64,000 bases of DNA from Syngnathus acus. Lineage: Eukaryota > Chordata > Actinopteri > Syngnathiformes > Syngnathidae. The translations under genes were made by a program, and so were the position numbers. Location of the stretch: NCBI RefSeq assembly GCF_901709675.1, contig NC_051089.1:20313508-20377507 (forward strand), written 5' to 3'. A model generated the notes under the pieces. That model was not told where the DNA came from. It did no database searches and saw only the letters and a list, made by a program, of their open reading frames with translations. Of this stretch, positions 1 through 9,365 are shown piece by piece (positions within the stretch are counted from its first letter, which is position 1; every line of letters begins with the position of its first letter).

Positions 1-353
1 ACCAGGATGACATAAAGGACGAGAAATTTGATCGATGGATTTAATGATTTGGAGTGACACAAATGGTTTGATAAACGTGTTATTTATGTAATAGTTTTTT
101 TAAAATAACTGAATGTTACATCAGGCCCGTTCTCAGCTCCTCGTTTGTGTTTGTCACGTCAGCATACCGTATCGTTTAGCCTGTTGTTGCTCGTTCATGT
201 CTGTTCTTGGTGTTGGATTTTGTCGAATAAATTGCCCCCCAAAATGCGACTTATACTCCGGAGCGACTTATATATGTTTTTTTTCACATTTTTGGGCATT
301 TTATGGCTGGTGCGACTTATACTCCGGTGCGACTTATAGTCCGAAAATTACGG
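1..353 (+). mobile_element. Pogo-like foldback element, right end only
   Basis: Carries the family's right end: a TCAGGCCCGTTCTCAGCTC block, then GCGACTTATACTCCGG direct repeats, ending GTCCGAAAATTACGG at 353 and followed by TA. The left part is off-window. It has landed inside the hAT remnant that follows. Confidence 0.7.
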
Positions 354-481
354 TAATTGAATATGGCCCGCACAAGAAGCTTGAGCTCAACTCTGTTGCA
401 CTTCTCAGTTTCAACACTAGATGGAGCCCGTCACACAAATGAAATCAAGCGAAGAAAAACTTTTACCGCGAGTCCCCAGAA

Positions 482-703
482 ATGGCTGCACCGAAGAAAC
501 GCAAAATAGCAAGTGAGTGTAGAATATTTCACACACGTTGGGAAAATGAGTATTTCTTCAAAGAAATCAACAGAGAGTGTGTCTGTTTGATTTGTAATGA
601 AGATGTTGCTGTGATGAAAGAGTATAATGTCCGCGCATTTACTCCCGGGAGCCGTGTCAGAAAGCTCGTTGCACACTCACAAGTGCGTGTGCGTACTCAG
701 TAG
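482..703 (+). pseudogene. hAT transposase N-terminus (BED zinc-finger start), broken
   Basis: The first ~50 residues (MAAPKKRKIASECRIF, then VCLICNEDVAVMKEYNVR) match the N-terminal BED-finger region of the hAT transposases related to GTF2IRD2/ZBED proteins: the CxxC half of the finger is visible and the HxxxH half is missing. From residue ~52 the frame runs into untranslated leader sequence of another hAT family (AFTPGSRVRKL). It cannot encode a working transposase. Confidence 0.7.
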
Positions 704-881
704 TACGTAGTAATTTCATCTATCAGTGCCGAATTTCGAGTGTTGGCTGTGACGTCAACATTCTCGTAATTCGCGCGCTGAGTTTTCAGATACAGTTTTA
801 CGCTAATGCCACCCACAAACCTTCCCCTGGAATCCTTCCATTAAAATGAGTGGCCCGAAGAAAAGAAAGGTGGACACTGAT

Positions 882-1022
882 CCTGATTGGCTGATGGATC
901 TGTGACGTCACTCGGACACTCCATTAGGTACACACCCATTTTCAGGTGTACCTCCTGATTGGCTGTTGGATCTGTGACGTCACTCGGACACTCCATTAGG
1001 TACACAGGTTTCAGGTTTACCT
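882..1022. repeat. Two-copy tandem repeat, 72-bp period
   Basis: The unit starting CCTGATTGGCTG occurs at 882 and again at 954, each with GTGACGTCACTCGGACACTC. It lies inside the hAT remnant. Confidence 0.8.
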
Positions 1023-1407
1023 AATTTTTGTTTTTTCTTAAATAACAGGCCACTTGATTAGGGAAAAGTCACGATCAAAGCTTAAGTGAAAGTGAAAAGT
1101 GCCAATTTTAAACTCATGTAAACGTAAGGTATTTCAAACAGTTTGTTCAATGTTATCTGACTCTTCAGATATGAATAAAAGGCAGAATTTGTGTTTTTAG
1201 AGTTGTTCACATCTGCCTGAATGGCTTATATTTGGTTATTTTGTCATTTGAAAAATAAAGACAATTGTGACAATGAAATTTGTTTTATAACAGTGTGTAT
1301 TTGCATGAAATTTTTGTAGTTAAAAAATGTCTGAAAAAACTATTGGCCGCCGGGCCCCTTCACTTTACTAAATCTGGCCCTCCTTGCAAAAAGTTTGGAC
1401 ACCCCTG

Positions 1408-1587
1408 GTTTAGCCTGTTGTTGCTCGTTCATGTCTGTTCTTGGTGTTGGATTTTGTCGAATAAATTGCCCCCCAAAATGCGACTTATACTCCGGAGCGA
1501 CTTATATATGTTTTTTTTCACATTTTTGGGCATTTTATGGCTGGTGCGACTTATACTCCGGAGCGACTTATAGTCCGAAAATTACGG
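1408..1587 (+). mobile_element. Pogo-like foldback element, right end, split by the hAT
   Basis: Resumes exactly at GTTTAGCCTGTTG, mid-element compared with the copy at 113-353, and runs to ATTACGG at 1587 followed by TA. The hAT ending at 1407 was therefore inserted in this copy. The left part of this copy is off-window. Confidence 0.75.
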
Positions 1588-1641
1588 TATATATATACAC
1601 GTATATACATATATATATATATATATATATACATATATACA
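1588..1641. repeat. AT-rich dinucleotide microsatellite
   Basis: TA/TATACA repeats between two TA-targeting elements. Confidence 0.9.
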
Positions 1642-2452
1642 CAGTGGAACCTCGGTTTCCGAACGTCCCGGTTCTCGAACAAATCGGTATTCGAACAAAA
1701 AATTCGAGATTTTTTTGCTTCAGATGTCGGACGAAATTTGGTTGTCGAACCTTGCGAGATGAGCCGAGAGGACCCGCATGCCAACTGACTCCGTTCGTTA
1801 TTACATTCTCGTTACTCTGAGGATTGCATCAACTCTAATCATGCCTCCAAAGGAAGCGAATGGGAGCAATACAGCCATCCTAAAACACAAAGAAGCTCCT
1901 AAAGCAATGCGACAGTGAGCGCCCGGCGCGCTGCGGTTGCGCGATCGGACCAAATTAAGCTCCCTGCGCACTGAGGTCCACTTAAATTTTGGAAAGTACA
2001 TCAGGACTTTAAAAATATTTTCTACATTTTAGCGACCGCTCTGTCACAATAATGCGACCAGCGCGGTGCAGTTGCGCGGTCGGCGGCGCGCTACGGTTGC
2101 ACGTTCGGCGGTGCGCTGCAGTTGCGCGACCGGACAAAATTAAGCTCCCTGCGCAATGAGATCCACTTAAATTTTGGAAAGTACATCAGGACTTTAAAAA
2201 TATTTTCTAAATTTCAGCAACGGCTCTGTCACAATACTGCGACCAGCGCGGTGCAGTTGCGCGGTGGGTGACGCGCTACGGTTGCGTGTTCGGCGGTGTG
2301 CTGCAGTTGCGCGATCGGACAAAAAATTAGCTTGGAACAGATTAAATTTGTTTCCATTATTTGTAATGGGAAAACATTATTCGGAATTCGAACGATTCAC
2401 TTCTCGAAAACCCTTCTGGAACGGATTGTGGTCGAAAACCGAGGCTCCACTG
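1642..2452. mobile_element. Tigger/pogo-like non-autonomous element (CAGTGGAACCTCGG ends)
   Basis: Inverted ends CAGTGGAACCTCGGTTTCCG and (reverse complement) CAGTGGAGCCTCGGTTTTCG, flanked by TA-rich sequence. The GC-rich interior has two tandem 185-bp units. A related copy lies at 31763-32847. The classification follows the end sequence and TA flanks; no transposase was found. Confidence 0.65.
1936..2320. repeat. 185-bp tandem repeat, two copies plus a stub
   Basis: The unit starting GTTGCGCGATCGG occurs at 1936, 2121 and 2306, with an AAATTTTGGAAAGTACATCA block in each full unit. Confidence 0.8.
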
Positions 2453-2494
2453 TGTATATACAGTGGTATACAGTGGAGCCTGTATATATATATA

Positions 2495-3692
2495 CCGAAA
2501 TTTTCGGACTATAAGTCGCGGTTTTTTTCAGAGTTTGGGTAGGGGGGCGACTTATATGTGAATTTTTTTCAAAAAGTTTCCAAAAAAACAAAAAAAAAAT
2601 GAAACCGCGATAAACGAACCGCGATGTAGCAATGGATTACTGTAATTTGAATTTCAAGTGACGTCAGCAGCGCGGCGCGCCGGTTGTTTACAAAAAGGAC
2701 AAAGATTGATCACGGGATGACGAAGATGACGAAGGGCCCCACGTACTACCGGCATCATTAGCGGCTTTGTTTCTAAGTGACACGGAGGACGAAGAGTTTG
2801 AAGGATTTAAGGATTTGGAGTGACACAGAAGGTTTGAAAAACTATTATGGCTTTTACGCACGCCCGGTCCTACTCTACGGAGCTCTCTTTCACCTCCGTG
2901 GATAGAAGTCGGGGGCCGGCGCTCGGCCGGGTGGCTGTCCGGGGACGGTGGACGGGGCTCGGTCATGGCTTTTACGCACGCCCGGTCCTATTCTATGGAT
3001 CTCTCTTCCACCTCCGTGGCTGGAAGTCCAAGCCGCCACACGCCTGGAAGTTTGTTTTGTTAAATAAAGAGCCGTTTACCAAACCCACGTCTTTCCTTGT
3101 ACTTTGTTAACGCTACAATATAGTTATATACTAGATCTGTGGAATAACGACGAGGCTGACGTCAGGGCGCACGCGCGGCGTTGTTGACAAAGGAAGAGGA
3201 ATTTGATTGATGGATTTAATGATTTAGAGTGCACAGATGGTTTGATAATATTATTGCTTATATAATAGTTATTTGATATCTAATTTATATATCGTTATAT
3301 GGGCCTGTGGAATATTTTGAAGTGCAAGCGCCGTCAGCGGCGCGCACCCATTGTTGACAAAGGACGATCGATGGATTTAATGAATTGGAGTGACACAGAT
3401 GGTTTTATAAACGTGTTATTTATGTAATAGTTTTTTTTAATAACTCTGAATGTTACGTCAGGCCCATTCTCAGCTCTTCGTTTGTGTTTATGTCACGTTA
3501 GCATACCTATCGTTTAGCCTGTTGTTGCTCGTTCATGTCTGTTCTTGGTGTTGGATTTTGTCGAATAAATTTCCCCCCAAAATGCGACTTATACTCCGGA
3601 GCGACTTATATATGTTTTTTTTTTACGTTATCGTGCATTTTATGGCTAATGCGACCTATATTCCGGAGCGACTTTTAGTCCGAAAATTACGG
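2495..3692 (+). mobile_element. Pogo-like foldback element, complete copy
   Basis: A TA-flanked 1.2-kb element with inverted ends (CCGAAATTTTCGGACTATAA and its counterpart ending GAAAATTACGG). Order inside: T/G-rich left end, a segment identical to many dispersed copies (AACCGCGATGTAGCAA), a transposase C-terminal remnant (2710-2823), about 1.6 units of a GC-rich ~118-bp minisatellite (2847-3030), an AATAAA-containing stretch, two degenerate reiterations of the C-terminal/3' region, and the right end with GCGACTTATACTCCGG repeats. Confidence 0.75.
2710..2823 (+). pseudogene. Pogo-like transposase C-terminal remnant
   Basis: Thirty-seven codons open to a TGA stop. The acidic stretch SRDDEDDEGP is followed by FLSDTEDEEFEGFKDLE. 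The same SDTE-type tail ends the pogo-like relics at 30796-31000 and 52663-53472 and recurs at 24098-24145 and 45907-46020. It is too short to function and links this foldback family to pogo-like transposases. Confidence 0.65.
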
Positions 3693-3879
3693 TATATATA
3701 TATATATATAATTTCTCCTTAAAAACACAAGAAATTAATAGCAATTTTCTATTCTTCTAATAATTTCTATTACTTTGCCTCATTTTGTTAAAGAGAGAGG
3801 ATACAAATACAAAGAGAGGTTACAAATAAAGATGTTCTCCAACCTAGAAGAAAATGGAGGAGAAAGAAGATAAGTCTTA

Positions 3880-4012
3880 ATTCCTAGTGCCTGACTGTAA
3901 AATGGCCACAAGAGGGCCAGTATCGGCCACCGTATCAAATACCGATACCTTGAAAATAAGATAAGTGGTGTTGTTACCGATACCTGGTATCGGTACTTGC
4001 CCATCTCTAGAC
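3880..4012. repeat. Dispersed repeat with palindromic ACCGATACC/GGTATCGGT motifs
   Basis: Repeated GGCCACAAGAGGG, ACCGATACC and GGTATCGGTACTTGCCC sequence resembles a widespread fish repeat (probably hAT-like). On the gene strand it begins within about 10 nt of the arnt2 splice donor at 4021. Confidence 0.4.
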
Positions 4013-4021
4013 AATACACAC

Positions 4022-4098
4022 CTGTAGTCTTCCAATGGCCACGAGGCAATATTTCCCGGTCTGGCCTGCCTCTGTGTCCTCATCTGGTACAGTCATAC
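4022..4098 (-). CDS. arnt2: arnt2 exon (between PAS-A and [13 protein letters not shown])
   Basis: The minus strand reads cttcag|GT ATG ACT ... CTA CAG|gtgtgt. The first two bases complete the split glycine of AWPPAG from the exon at 17329, then 25 codons include [20 protein letters not shown]. This is the segment just before the linker to PAS-B. Phase 2 in, phase 0 out. It is 13 kb from the previous exon. The donor is abutted by a dispersed repeat. The next expected exon (VTSSP...) was not found in 1-4021. Confidence 0.93.
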
Positions 4099-4222
4099 CT
4101 GAAGGGAGAAACAATTCAATTTAATCCATCCATTTTTGGATTTATCTTTCTTTGCTTTTGAAAACTCTGTAACAGCAAGCAGAAGTGAGTCGACCAACCG
4201 TCCCAACCTCGCATACATCCAA

Positions 4223-4334
<112 letters not shown>

Positions 4335-5793
4335 TTGAAGTGCAATCACATTTGTAAATGAATGGCTTCTGGTTTTTGAAATGTAAATAAACCAATCTAC
4401 TGTGATAAAACAACAAAATTGCAATAACTGCATCAAAGTGAAGTCTAACTGTAACTGTAGTCTTGAAACAAATCTGAATCAGGAAAAAATTTGCAATAAA
4501 ATAATGCAAACTGCTACCGCTATTGTTGGGGAGCCTGAGGACTGTATAGGGTGTTGGCTCGGATGGTTATGCTCTTTTCGCCCCCGGGTGTCGGTCAGAA
4601 CACAGGAGGGAAGATGTGGTTCAGTTTTGATTGCTTTACTGAATTATTGGCAAAAAGGTAACAGGCACTGTGGCTCATAGGGGCATACAGGCAAACTGGC
4701 AAAAGGGTATAAGCAAACATTTGTTCGTAAGGATGTGAGAGCAAGTGTGTGTAGTGCAGGGGTCACCAACTCCGGTCCTCAAGGGCGCCAATCCAGCCTG
4801 TTTTAGGTGCAGCCCTACAACAACACACCTGATTCAAATGATCAGCTCATCAGCAAGCTCTATTAAGGCTGATAGCGATCCTGATTATTTGAATCAGGTG
4901 TGTTGTTGTAGGGCTGCACCTAAAACAGGCTGGATTGGCGCCCTTGAGGACCGGAGTTGGTGACCCCTGGTGTAGTGTATGCACATGGGTGAGTCTTTGG
5001 GTGTGTGAATGTGATTCTTGTGTGTGTGATTATTGTATGAAGCGTGTGAAGGGTGTGTGTGGTTCTGCAAACAAACAGAAATACAACACGTAAGTCAACG
5101 CTCAACTTCTGACGACACACAACACTAGTAGACGGCACACATTACATAACTAACTGCGCGTAACGGTTCCGCTATATTAAATAACCATAAATGAGATACT
5201 CTCGGCAACACACCAAACGTAAGTCATCGAGACAACAAAATACATTTGCTGGCGACCGTTAGTCGCCGTGCCGCTGCGTAACGGCTACTCGTACGATGCA
5301 AGGCAAACTGAAAGGTGCGCACCGAAGCGATCAATCAAACGGCGTACACACGAAACAAACCGCGATCAGACAAACGGCACGACAGTAGACACTAGTAACA
5401 ATGAAATGTATATACTCACCTTGTGTCAAAGACGCACACGATCACAGCAACATACTCAGTCGATACCAGCAACCTATAACTTTCCGCTGCGCACAAGCTC
5501 CAACAATCGCGATAAGCTGAAGTAACTCATGTGAGACTTAAGGCGCGGTGACGTAACTTTCCAACATTTTAACATCAACATAGGAACCTTTCTAACAGCT
5601 ATTCTTATTTTTCTTCTTTGTGACAGGGGTTCGCTTTGGCCTGGGGAGTTACGTTCAGCATTCGCTTTAAAGATATCTGGTGCGTCTAGCATTGTGAATG
5701 GGTATAATGTCTAGACCCCGAATGTAAGACGACCCCACTTTTTCAGTCTTATTTCAATGCAAAAACCACCGTCTTATATTCGGGCCAATACGG
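4335..5793 (+). mobile_element. TATAAGACGAC-type pogo-like element (left member of inverted pair)
   Basis: Its right end reads CTTATATTCGGGCCAATACGG followed by TA. Segments 4335-4655 and 5160-5490 reappear inverted at 8060-8373 and 7611-8040. The left end is lost in the CA repeat. About 500 bp (4656-5160), including a hAT MITE, is absent from the partner. Assignment to the pogo-like tribe rests on the end sequence and TA flank only. Confidence 0.55.
4757..4969. mobile_element. hAT MITE, near-perfect palindrome with 8-bp TSD
   Basis: 213 bp from CAGGGGTCACCAACTCCGG to its inverse, flanked by GTGTAGTG on both sides (4749-4756, 4970-4977). The two arms pair almost completely around a short centre near 4860. 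Confidence 0.92.
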
Positions 5794-6183
5794 TAATTTA
5801 CTGTTGTGGTAGTTTGGGCACCTCCTTGTTGTGTGGCTCTTTGCAATTTGGTGGGTGTTTATTTGCTGTTTTTCCAAACCAGGTTTGCCACACTGAGAAC
5901 CATTTTGCATCAAAATTTATATTTTGCGCTTCATTATTGCATATTGAATAGCTAAAAAGACATTCTATTGCTCACTGTCAAAATAGTGATGTGTATAGGG
6001 AGCCATTCTCATGTTTATTCGAAAGAGGCTCACGGCAATAAGAGTTCAGAGTCAACGCTAGTAAGAAATAGTGAAGAAAATGAGGGACGGGACACACGGA
6101 TGTGATACTCAAACAGAGGCTTTTTTTTTTTCTCGTTCCCAATCTGAACTATACAAAAGTTATCTGGATGTTGTGTGTGTGAG
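5794..6183. other. Intronic sequence, no recognised feature
   Basis: AT-rich, with a short poly-T at 6120. I see no coding sequence or clear repeat end. Confidence 0.5.
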
Positions 6184-6691
6184 TGTAGGTTTAATAAAAT
6201 GCAAATAAATTAAAGTAACAAAAAATGTTTTTTTATTTTTGAAAAGTACATATAATGCCATTTTGTTTTGTTTTATTTGATTTTAGTTTCGTTTTTGAAT
6301 AATGTTATTTTGTTTCGTTTCAGTTGCTAACATGAATTGGACCGGTGAGCATTGCGCTTTCATTGTGGAAACGTTTATCAAGAACGAATCTGTAACTGCA
6401 ACACAACGAGCGTTCCGTTTGCGCTTCAGACTTGGTAGACATGATCCCGTACCTGCTCGAAACACGATCTTGTTATGGGTTACTAACTTTAGAGCCAATG
6501 GATCAGCATTGAAACGAAAATCAACCGGCCAACCTCGCACCGCCAGAACTCCAGAATATGTGGCAGCGGTAAAACCAAAATAACATTATTCGAAAACGAA
6601 AATGAAACAAAACAAAATTGCATTAGATATACTTTTCAAAAAAAAAAAAAACTGTGTTTCTTTAATTTATTCGCATTTTATTAAACCTACA
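6184..6691 (+). mobile_element. Deletion derivative of a DDE transposon with ~110-bp inverted repeats
   Basis: Left 6184-6300 (TGTAGGTTTAATAAAATGC...) and right 6585-6691 are inverted copies of one another, with TTTTGAAAAGTA and ATTTTGTTTTG blocks in the same order. They flank only the start of a transposase. The right end may extend to GGACCCTG at 6720; the left end is not matched beyond 6184. Confidence 0.6.
6332..6583 (+). pseudogene. Transposase N-terminal HTH (DUF4817-like), truncated
   Basis: An 83-codon ORF. Residues 5-60 (GEHCAFIVETFIKNESVTAT, then a variable loop, NTILLWVTNFRANGS and a basic tail) look like the DUF4817 helix-turn-helix at the N-terminus of some insect and vertebrate Tc1/IS630-like transposases. 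The catalytic part is missing: the inverted repeat begins directly after the stop. The start at 6332 was chosen because MNWTGEH is where the family similarity begins. Confidence 0.5.
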
Positions 6692-6734
6692 AATGTGTCA
6701 AATCATTTTGCCGGACCCTGTGTATATATGTATA

Positions 6735-7012
6735 CCGTATTTTCCGCACTATAAGGCGCACCTAGAAACCTCCAATTTTCTCAAAAGCCGACAGTGAGCC
6801 TTATAATCCGGTGCGCCTTATATATGGACCAATATGGATTCGTGGATGAGGACTAATTTATTAAAGTAAGCTTTACGTGTTTATTTTGTGTGTTTGAGCA
6901 ACGTTGAGTTATTGATATATTGTTATTGTTTTCACTATTTCGAGTGTTACTATATTGTGATTGCATTAACGTCTGAGCAACGTTGTTATTTATTCTATGC
7001 GCCTTATAATCC

Positions 7013-7013
<1 letters not shown>
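6735..7013 (+). mobile_element. TATAAGGCGC-type pogo-like element, 3' truncated
   Basis: The TA-flanked left end reads CCGTATTTTCCGCACTATAA, then GGCGCACC and CCGACAGTG motifs with an inverted GTGCGCCTTATATATGG. The right part ends in ATGCGCCTTATAATCC and runs into the CA repeat. Confidence 0.6.
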
Positions 7014-7052
<39 letters not shown>

Positions 7053-7070
7053 CACACACACACACACACA
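7014..7070. repeat. (CA)n microsatellite
   Basis: Fifty-seven bp of CA with one interruption. Confidence 0.97.
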
Positions 7071-7314
7071 TTTTCTGTACCGCTTGTCTCCAGCCAATCG
7101 TAGGGCACACAGAGACGAACAACCATCCGCACTCGCACTTACGGACAATTTGGAGTGCTTAACCAGCCTCCCAGGCATGTTTTTTGGGATGTGGGGAGAA
7201 AGCGGACACGGGCAGAACATGCAAACTCCACACAGGGAGGGCCGGAGGTGGAATCGAACCCGCACCTTCCTAACTGTGAGGCAGACATGCTACCCAGTGC
7301 GCCACCGAGCCGCC
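7071..7314 (-). mobile_element. tRNA-derived SINE (V-SINE/Mermaid-like), internally deleted
   Basis: On the minus strand the head GGCGGCTCGGTGGCGCACTG (A-box-like) is followed by GCGGGTTCGATTCCACC (B-box-like) and the GTGTGGAGTTTGCATGTTC core. Sequence between ACCGCTTGTC and CCAGCCAATCG, present in the copies at 20960 and 59050, is missing here. Confidence 0.8.
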
Positions 7315-7317
7315 ATA

Positions 7318-7469
7318 CAGTGATCCCTCGCTACTTCGCGTTTCGTTTATCGCAGCTTCACTACATCGCAGATTTTTTTTCCAATTTAAAAAAACATTTA
7401 AAAGTCAAAATAAAACTTCTAAATTGAGGAAACATGTGTCTAACCTTTAGGACTATGTAGTATTGCACA
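7318..7469 (+). mobile_element. Tigger/pogo-like element fragment (CAGTGATCCCTCGC end)
   Basis: TA followed by CAGTGATCCCTCGCTACTTC, the same kind of end as the elements at 46852 and 55777. Only this left portion remains before the next element. Confidence 0.55.
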
Positions 7470-8894
7470 CCGTTTATACACACGCCCAATTATAAGACAA
7501 TGTTTTTTGCATTGAAATAAGAATGAAAAAGTGGGGGTCGTCTTACATTCGTAATATACCCATTTATACCATTTTCACTTGTGCGCAGTGGTAAGTTAAA
7601 GGTTGCTGGTATCGACTGAGTATGTTGCTGTGATCGTGTGCGTCTTTGACACAAAGTGAGTATATACATTACTACTGTCCACTGTTGTGCCGTTTGTCCG
7701 ATCGCGGTTTGCTTCGTGTGTGCGCCGTTTGATTGACAGCTCCAGCACGCTCATAATCGACTGAGTATGTTGCTGTGATCGTGTGCGTCTTTGACACAAA
7801 GTGAGTATATACATTTCATTGTTACTACTGTCCACTGTTGTGCCGTTTGTCCGATCGCGGTTTGCTTCGTGTGTGCGCCGTTTGATTGACAGCTCCGGCG
7901 CGCTCCTTTAAGTTTGCCTCGCATCGTACGAGTAGCCGTTACCCAGTGGCACGGCGACTAACGGTCACCAGCAAATGTATTTTGTCGTCTTGATCGATGA
8001 CTTATGTTTGGTGTGTTGCAGAGAGTATTTCATTTATGGTTATGTATTATTATTATTTGCCAATAATTCAGTAAAGCAATCAAAACTGAACCACATCTTC
8101 CCTCCTGTGTTCTGACCGACACCCGGGGGCGAAAAGAGCATAACCATCCGAGCCAACACCCTATACAGTCCTCAGGCTCCCCAACAATAGCGGTAGCAGT
8201 TTGCATTATTTTATTGCAAAGTTTTTCCTTATTCAGATTTGTTTCAAGACTACAGTTACAGTTAGACTTCCCTTTGATGCAGTTATTGCAATTTTGTTGT
8301 TTTATCACAGTAGATTGGTTTATTTACATTTCAAAAACCAGAAGCCATTCATTTACAAATGTGATTGCACTTTAGTATACATATTTAAATGTTCGGATAT
8401 TAAGATGTGATAGACAGTTTTTGCAGGATTTGAATGAGGCAAAATATCATGCTTTTCTCTCTCTCGAATATATTGTTATAATCATTTGTTTCAGATGTTC
8501 TGTAATTATTTTCTGTATAAAAATTAAATTTGGTGTTCAAAAAGTATTTTTTCAAACTTGAGTCTTGAAAAAGAGAGGGTCGTCTTTTAATCAGGGTTGT
8601 CTAATACAGTACAATAAAATCGTTTTTTAGTTTTTTTTGTCAGTGGCATAGCATGGGTTTGGCTGGAGAATGGTTGTCATATTTTGGGAGATTGAAATAT
8701 TCAAAATTAAAAATACATCTAATCTAGATCTTCATGCTTAGGTGCATGTGTGTGTATGAGCGTGCGTCCGTGCGTGTGCGTGCGTCTGCGTGTGTGTGTG
8801 CGCGTGTGTGTGTCAAAAAGTATTTTTTCAAACTTGAGTCTTGAAAAAGAGGTCGTCTTATAATCGGGGTCGTCTTATATTCGGGCCAATACGG
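7470..8894 (-). mobile_element. TATAAGACGAC-type pogo-like element (right member of inverted pair)
   Basis: Its right end reads GTCTTATATTCGGGCCAATA then CGG, followed by TA; the left end is a diverged, repeat-expanded version. Its interior is the reverse complement of 4335-5793 minus the hAT-MITE-containing block. It holds a 145-bp tandem duplication and, near 8740-8815, a TG-rich stretch. Confidence 0.55.
7611..7898. repeat. 145-bp tandem duplication
   Basis: ATCGACTGAGTATGTTGCTG starts at 7611 and again at 7756; both units run through TTTGATTGACAGCTCC. It is not duplicated in the inverted partner. Confidence 0.85.
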
Positions 8895-9365
8895 TACATA
8901 TATACGTACATACAGTGGAGCCTCGGTGTGGCTCTTTGCGCTACACCAGGGGTGGGCAAACGTTTTGACTCGCGGGCCGAACTGGGTTCTAAATTTGGAC
9001 CGGAGGGCCAAACCAGGAGCAGATGGACGTAGTGTTTGTGTGAAGTAATATAAGCGACCTGTAAAGGTCATTGCATAAAAGATTTTGGCCTTTAGTAGGT
9101 AGTAAAGCGTGGATATTCCAAACAAGTTTTTTGAAAACAAATGCATTTATTAACAGCATTAAAAAAAAAAATCACTAAAAAACTGCTATCAGTGATTCTC
9201 ATAAAATACGACACTATTATTATGAATAACAGTCTCCATCACTTCAGTGCCTGCAGGTCAGATTAATGAAAAATGTTTATCTTATGAGATCACATCAAAC
9301 AGCAAACATTCTGACCAAATATATCATCTTGAAGAATCGGTGAAAGCATACATCCAAATAAAGTA

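Larger units (their letters stand above)
354..1407 (+). mobile_element. hAT element, chimeric deletion derivative (right part)
   Basis: The right terminus reads AAAGTTTGGACACCCCTG, a typical hAT end, with GTTTAGCC directly after it. The left terminus is not present because a foldback element ends at 353. Inside are a broken BED-finger transposase start (482-636), a leader segment shared with the hAT at 41023-42315 (637-870), a second transposase start (ATGAGTGGCCCG at 846) and a two-copy 72-bp tandem repeat. It looks like a product of template switching between two hAT families. Confidence 0.7.

Noticed and set aside
7071-7314. Genuine tRNA genes at SINE heads
   Set aside because: The A/B-box-like motifs are embedded in SINE bodies and no cloverleaf acceptor pairing was found.
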